Positions 61,598 to 64,000 of a stretch of 64,000 nucleotides of DNA are shown piece by piece (the first letter of the stretch is position 1; each line of letters opens with the position of its first letter). The notes under the pieces were generated by a model, which searched no databases, was not told the origin of the DNA, and saw only the letters and a program-made list of their open reading frames with translations. The stretch lies in contig NC_089459.1 in NCBI RefSeq assembly GCF_026210795.1, positions 2,108,001 to 2,172,000 of the forward strand, read 5' to 3'. The position numbers and the translations under genes were made by a program. This DNA comes from Rhizophagus irregularis. Lineage: Eukaryota; Glomeromycota; Glomeromycetes; Glomerales; Glomeraceae.

Positions 61598-62220
61598 TAT
61601 TAAACATTTATATTTGATTTTGAGTCAAAATTTTTTCTACTTACCAGTAGTTTATTTCTACATCTTATTTTCTTTTTATTATTGACACCCAATTTGAGTA
61701 ACCAAAAAACAATTTAGAATAGTGTGAACCATTCCAACTCTGACAGTATTTACAGTTGGCGCCCTTTTAGGCGAAAGAAAAATATGGGATTTCTCACCCC
61801 TTATAGAAGTTCGATTTTTTACATAGTGGTTCTTTTTTTACACATTTAGAAGCTAATGATATCATTAATTATAATTCTTCTTCATCAATAGATATTTGTT
61901 TATTTTATAATGTATAGTTTTGCCACACTTAATTTCTATATATACGACCTTTTATATATACATCATAATTTACCACATTAATGTAGTTATTAGATAGCAG
62001 TTTATCTTTTTCTGGTTCCCTAGTTCTATGTTTCCTTTTATCTGCTCCTTTATCGGTCGTGTTGTTGGAGCAGTCTATTATATATAAAAATTAGGTAGGG
62101 TCTGCCCCTCGGGATAGATGATGGACTAAATGTTGGGCACATTCTTTGGATAGATGCTCTCTTAGAATAGTTCTTCCGACTTTACATAAAATAAATAAAT
62201 AAAATAAGCAATAATACCAG

Positions 62221-63728
62221 TTCAACAAACTAAATTGCAACTGTAATTTATTTTTAAATTAATGTATTTTAATAAATTGAAATTGAATAATTACTCTAAT
62301 TTCATTATGTTTTACTCTTATGGATTAACATCTATAAAATTTTATTATATTCTCAAGCAATCATCTTTGGAGTAAAGTAATTATCAATCAACAGAGTCAA
62401 TAAATGGTAATTGATCCAACTCTTCAGTTAGAGTTTTTATCTAAGAGCAGATTTTTTGAAGTTTCGAAAATAATAATATAAATATAAGACAATTTATTAT
62501 AAGATAAGTTTAACATAAATAATGCAAAAATTCTGTTTATTATAAATAAGAACCAAATGGGACTTATAGTTTATCAGCAAAATGATAGATTTAATGTATT
62601 TCATAGTGCTTACTAATGAATATGTTTCATTTAATGGAATAAATAGAAGCTGAAGTTTTCTGCAAAATTCATTATAAGTATTAGACTGAAATCAGAAATA
62701 AAGAAAAGGTATTATTAAAATTAATAATGATTATAAAAACTGAAAAACAATTCTTAAAATATACATTATTGATTAATTTATTAATATAATTTGTAAAACT
62801 ATAAATTAAAAAAAAAATAAAAAAAAATAAAAAAAATTAATATAATTTGTAGTATTATTAATTAAAGATATTAGCCTTAATTATTTTTTAAAAAAGTTTG
62901 AATTACGGTTATAAGATTTTTATAACCTTAATTAATTACGGCATATAAAAATTTTGTGTTATAACACTTTTTTGAATTAAGGTTAACATCTTTATTATTA
63001 ATGACAGAATTCTATTTATAATCATGTATAATTTTTAATTTATTTACAAAAAGCTTATTTGTTGTGTCGATTATATTTGAACAGATTGGTTCACTATAAT
63101 AAAAAAATGATAAAATTAGTCAGTTAATAATGTAAAAATATAAATTAGCTTTAATAGATATATTTTTACTTATTAAATGAATTTTGCTTGCTGTTTTTCT
63201 TAATTTAATCATTTTATTAAATCTTAATTTTCAGATATAAAGTAAATTTGATAAAGCAGAATATGTAGTCTATTGTACTTACTAGTCATTTCTGTACTGA
63301 ACCTTGTACTTTTTAGCTTAATGATGATAGATAGATTTGGTACTTTTTATGATGATGATAACATATTCTTCATAGTTTTAACCAAAGTAATAAAAATTTT
63401 TGAGAAAAATTATGGTAACAAATTTTTATTATCATAGAGTTGCATTTTATACTGATTTTTTAACTGAATTAGCTAACTTTTTATTCTATAAATATAGAAA
63501 TTATTAAAAATTATTATTTAAAATTTAAGGTAATATATGGTCTTATTAATATCCTAACTTTTTTTAAAAGAAATAATTGCTTCTGCTTTTTTTGCTTTAG
63601 TTAATATATAGATATAAAATTATCATCAGACTAAATATAAAAAAAAAAAGGTAATTTTTATCAAACAATCATTTTCAACTAAACAAAATACCTCTCTACT
63701 GTTTCTCAATTTCTAGTAAAAATATAAG
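62221..63728. other. AT-rich intergenic DNA
   Basis: No gene was recognised apart from the inverted-repeat unit at 62862-63000. Confidence 0.5.
62862..63000. mobile_element. Small inverted-repeat unit (possible MITE)
   Basis: Left TTAAAGATATTAGCCTTAAT and right TTAAGGTTAACATCTTTATT are imperfect inverse copies, with AAAAAAGT/ACTTTTTT following inward. The core ATTAATTACGGCATAT also occurs at 14170-14185 in another MITE, so the two may be related. Confidence 0.45.
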
Positions 63729-64000
63729 TACAGTCGCCTCAGAAAGTATCGCCCAATTTTTTGTTGTGTAATGATACACCCAATTTAAATTATTTATACC
63801 CCTATTTTTTATTATTTTAAATGTTTTCCTCATAATTTTATGACCTGATGAACGCATTGCACGGTTAAAAAAATTATGTCACATTATACCGAATTATCTT
63901 CTCTAGAGAAAGGAAAAATACTAGCATATATGGAAAATTTTAACCCTGCACAAATAGCAAGAAAAATGGGGCGTGACCCTACCACAATACGTAGATTTAT
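63729..64000 (+). mobile_element. 5' end of a Tc1/mariner transposon, cut by the window end
   Basis: TA at 63729-63730 is followed by CAGTCGCCTCAGAAAGTATC, a typical Tc1-like terminus, then ~145 bp of AT-rich leader and the start of a transposase reading frame. The other end lies outside the window, so integrity cannot be judged. Confidence 0.75.
63876..64000 (+). CDS. Tc1/mariner transposase, N-terminal 41 codons (partial)
   Basis: An ATG at 63876 opens a frame that runs off the window. It reads LSSLEKGKILAYMENFNPAQ and IARKMGRDPTTIRRF, a paired-type helix-turn-helix (helix, then NPAQIARKMGRDPTTIRRF as the recognition HTH) as at the start of Tc1-family transposases, which bind the inverted repeats. 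The catalytic DDE domain would lie beyond the end. No stop or frameshift is visible in the available part. It lies 145 bp inside the CAGTCGCC terminus, the normal arrangement. Confidence 0.8.
   Translation, partial: MSHYTELSSLEKGKILAYMENFNPAQIARKMGRDPTTIRRF

Larger units (their letters stand above)
59546..62220 (+). mobile_element. Non-LTR-type insertion with 16 bp target duplication and unknown ORF
   Basis: The perfect 16 bp direct repeat TAAGCAATAATACCAG at 59546-59561 and 62205-62220 brackets a 2643 bp body (59562-62204). The body ends in CATAAAATAAATAAATAAAA, an A-rich tail next to the right duplication, and has no inverted or long terminal repeats. That is the footprint of target-primed reverse transcription. 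The body does not encode recognisable endonuclease, reverse transcriptase or RNase H; it encodes an unrecognised basic protein (59772-61597) followed by ~600 bp of 3' non-coding sequence. It could be a non-autonomous LINE relative or a retrocopied host mRNA. Confidence 0.75.

Overview
The window looks like nuclear DNA of an arbuscular mycorrhizal fungus close to Rhizophagus irregularis. The grounds are: very AT-rich intergenic DNA, short GT-AG introns, several divergent MATA-HMG (mating-type-like HMG box) genes, Crinkler (CRN) effector-like genes, a large fungal TRP-like cation channel, CPxCP-type RING fragments, and many DNA-transposon remnants (Tc1/mariner, hAT-like, MULE) and non-LTR-type insertions. 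The species name is inference from gene families; nothing was aligned.

Layout. 1-19 kb is gene-poor. It holds a complete 1.1 kb tRNA-headed, poly(A)-tailed SINE-like insertion, a 1.2 kb hAT-like foldback element made of nested palindromes, small MITEs, a 147 bp retroposed mRNA end, and a 1.3 kb Tc1/mariner-type element with ~380 bp arms. A segment carrying an HMG gene and its long leader occurs as a broken copy (6.8-8.3 kb), a leader-only relic (15.2-15.9 kb) and an intact copy (16.9-19.3 kb). 19-31 kb carries a three-exon COQ10 gene, a ~1.1 kb A/T minisatellite, a LINE tail, and a seven-exon TRP-like channel on the minus strand, which I reconstructed exon by exon (1197 aa). Upstream of the channel a MITE separates it from a divergent, frameshifted Crinkler header. 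33-47 kb holds a possible HMG-like small gene, an F-box gene, a seven-exon allantoinase (474 aa), two more HMG-box genes, and a five-copy ~210 bp satellite with a conserved hairpin. 47-54 kb is AT-rich and contains a decayed FAR1/MULE transposase gene. 54-64 kb contains a small cysteine-rich secreted-like protein, RING and Crinkler pseudogenes on the minus strand, a 2.6 kb non-LTR-type insertion with perfect 16 bp target duplications and an unrecognised broken ORF, and the first 41 codons of a Tc1/mariner transposase cut by the window end.

How it fits together. The housekeeping genes (COQ10 for ubiquinone function, allantoinase for purine nitrogen release) and the TRP channel have conserved splice structure and look functional. 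The remainder is accessory DNA: fast-diverging HMG and effector-like families in various states of decay, embedded in repeats. No operon-like organisation is present. No ordinary tRNA, rRNA or CRISPR array was seen; the only tRNA-like motifs lie inside the SINE-like element.
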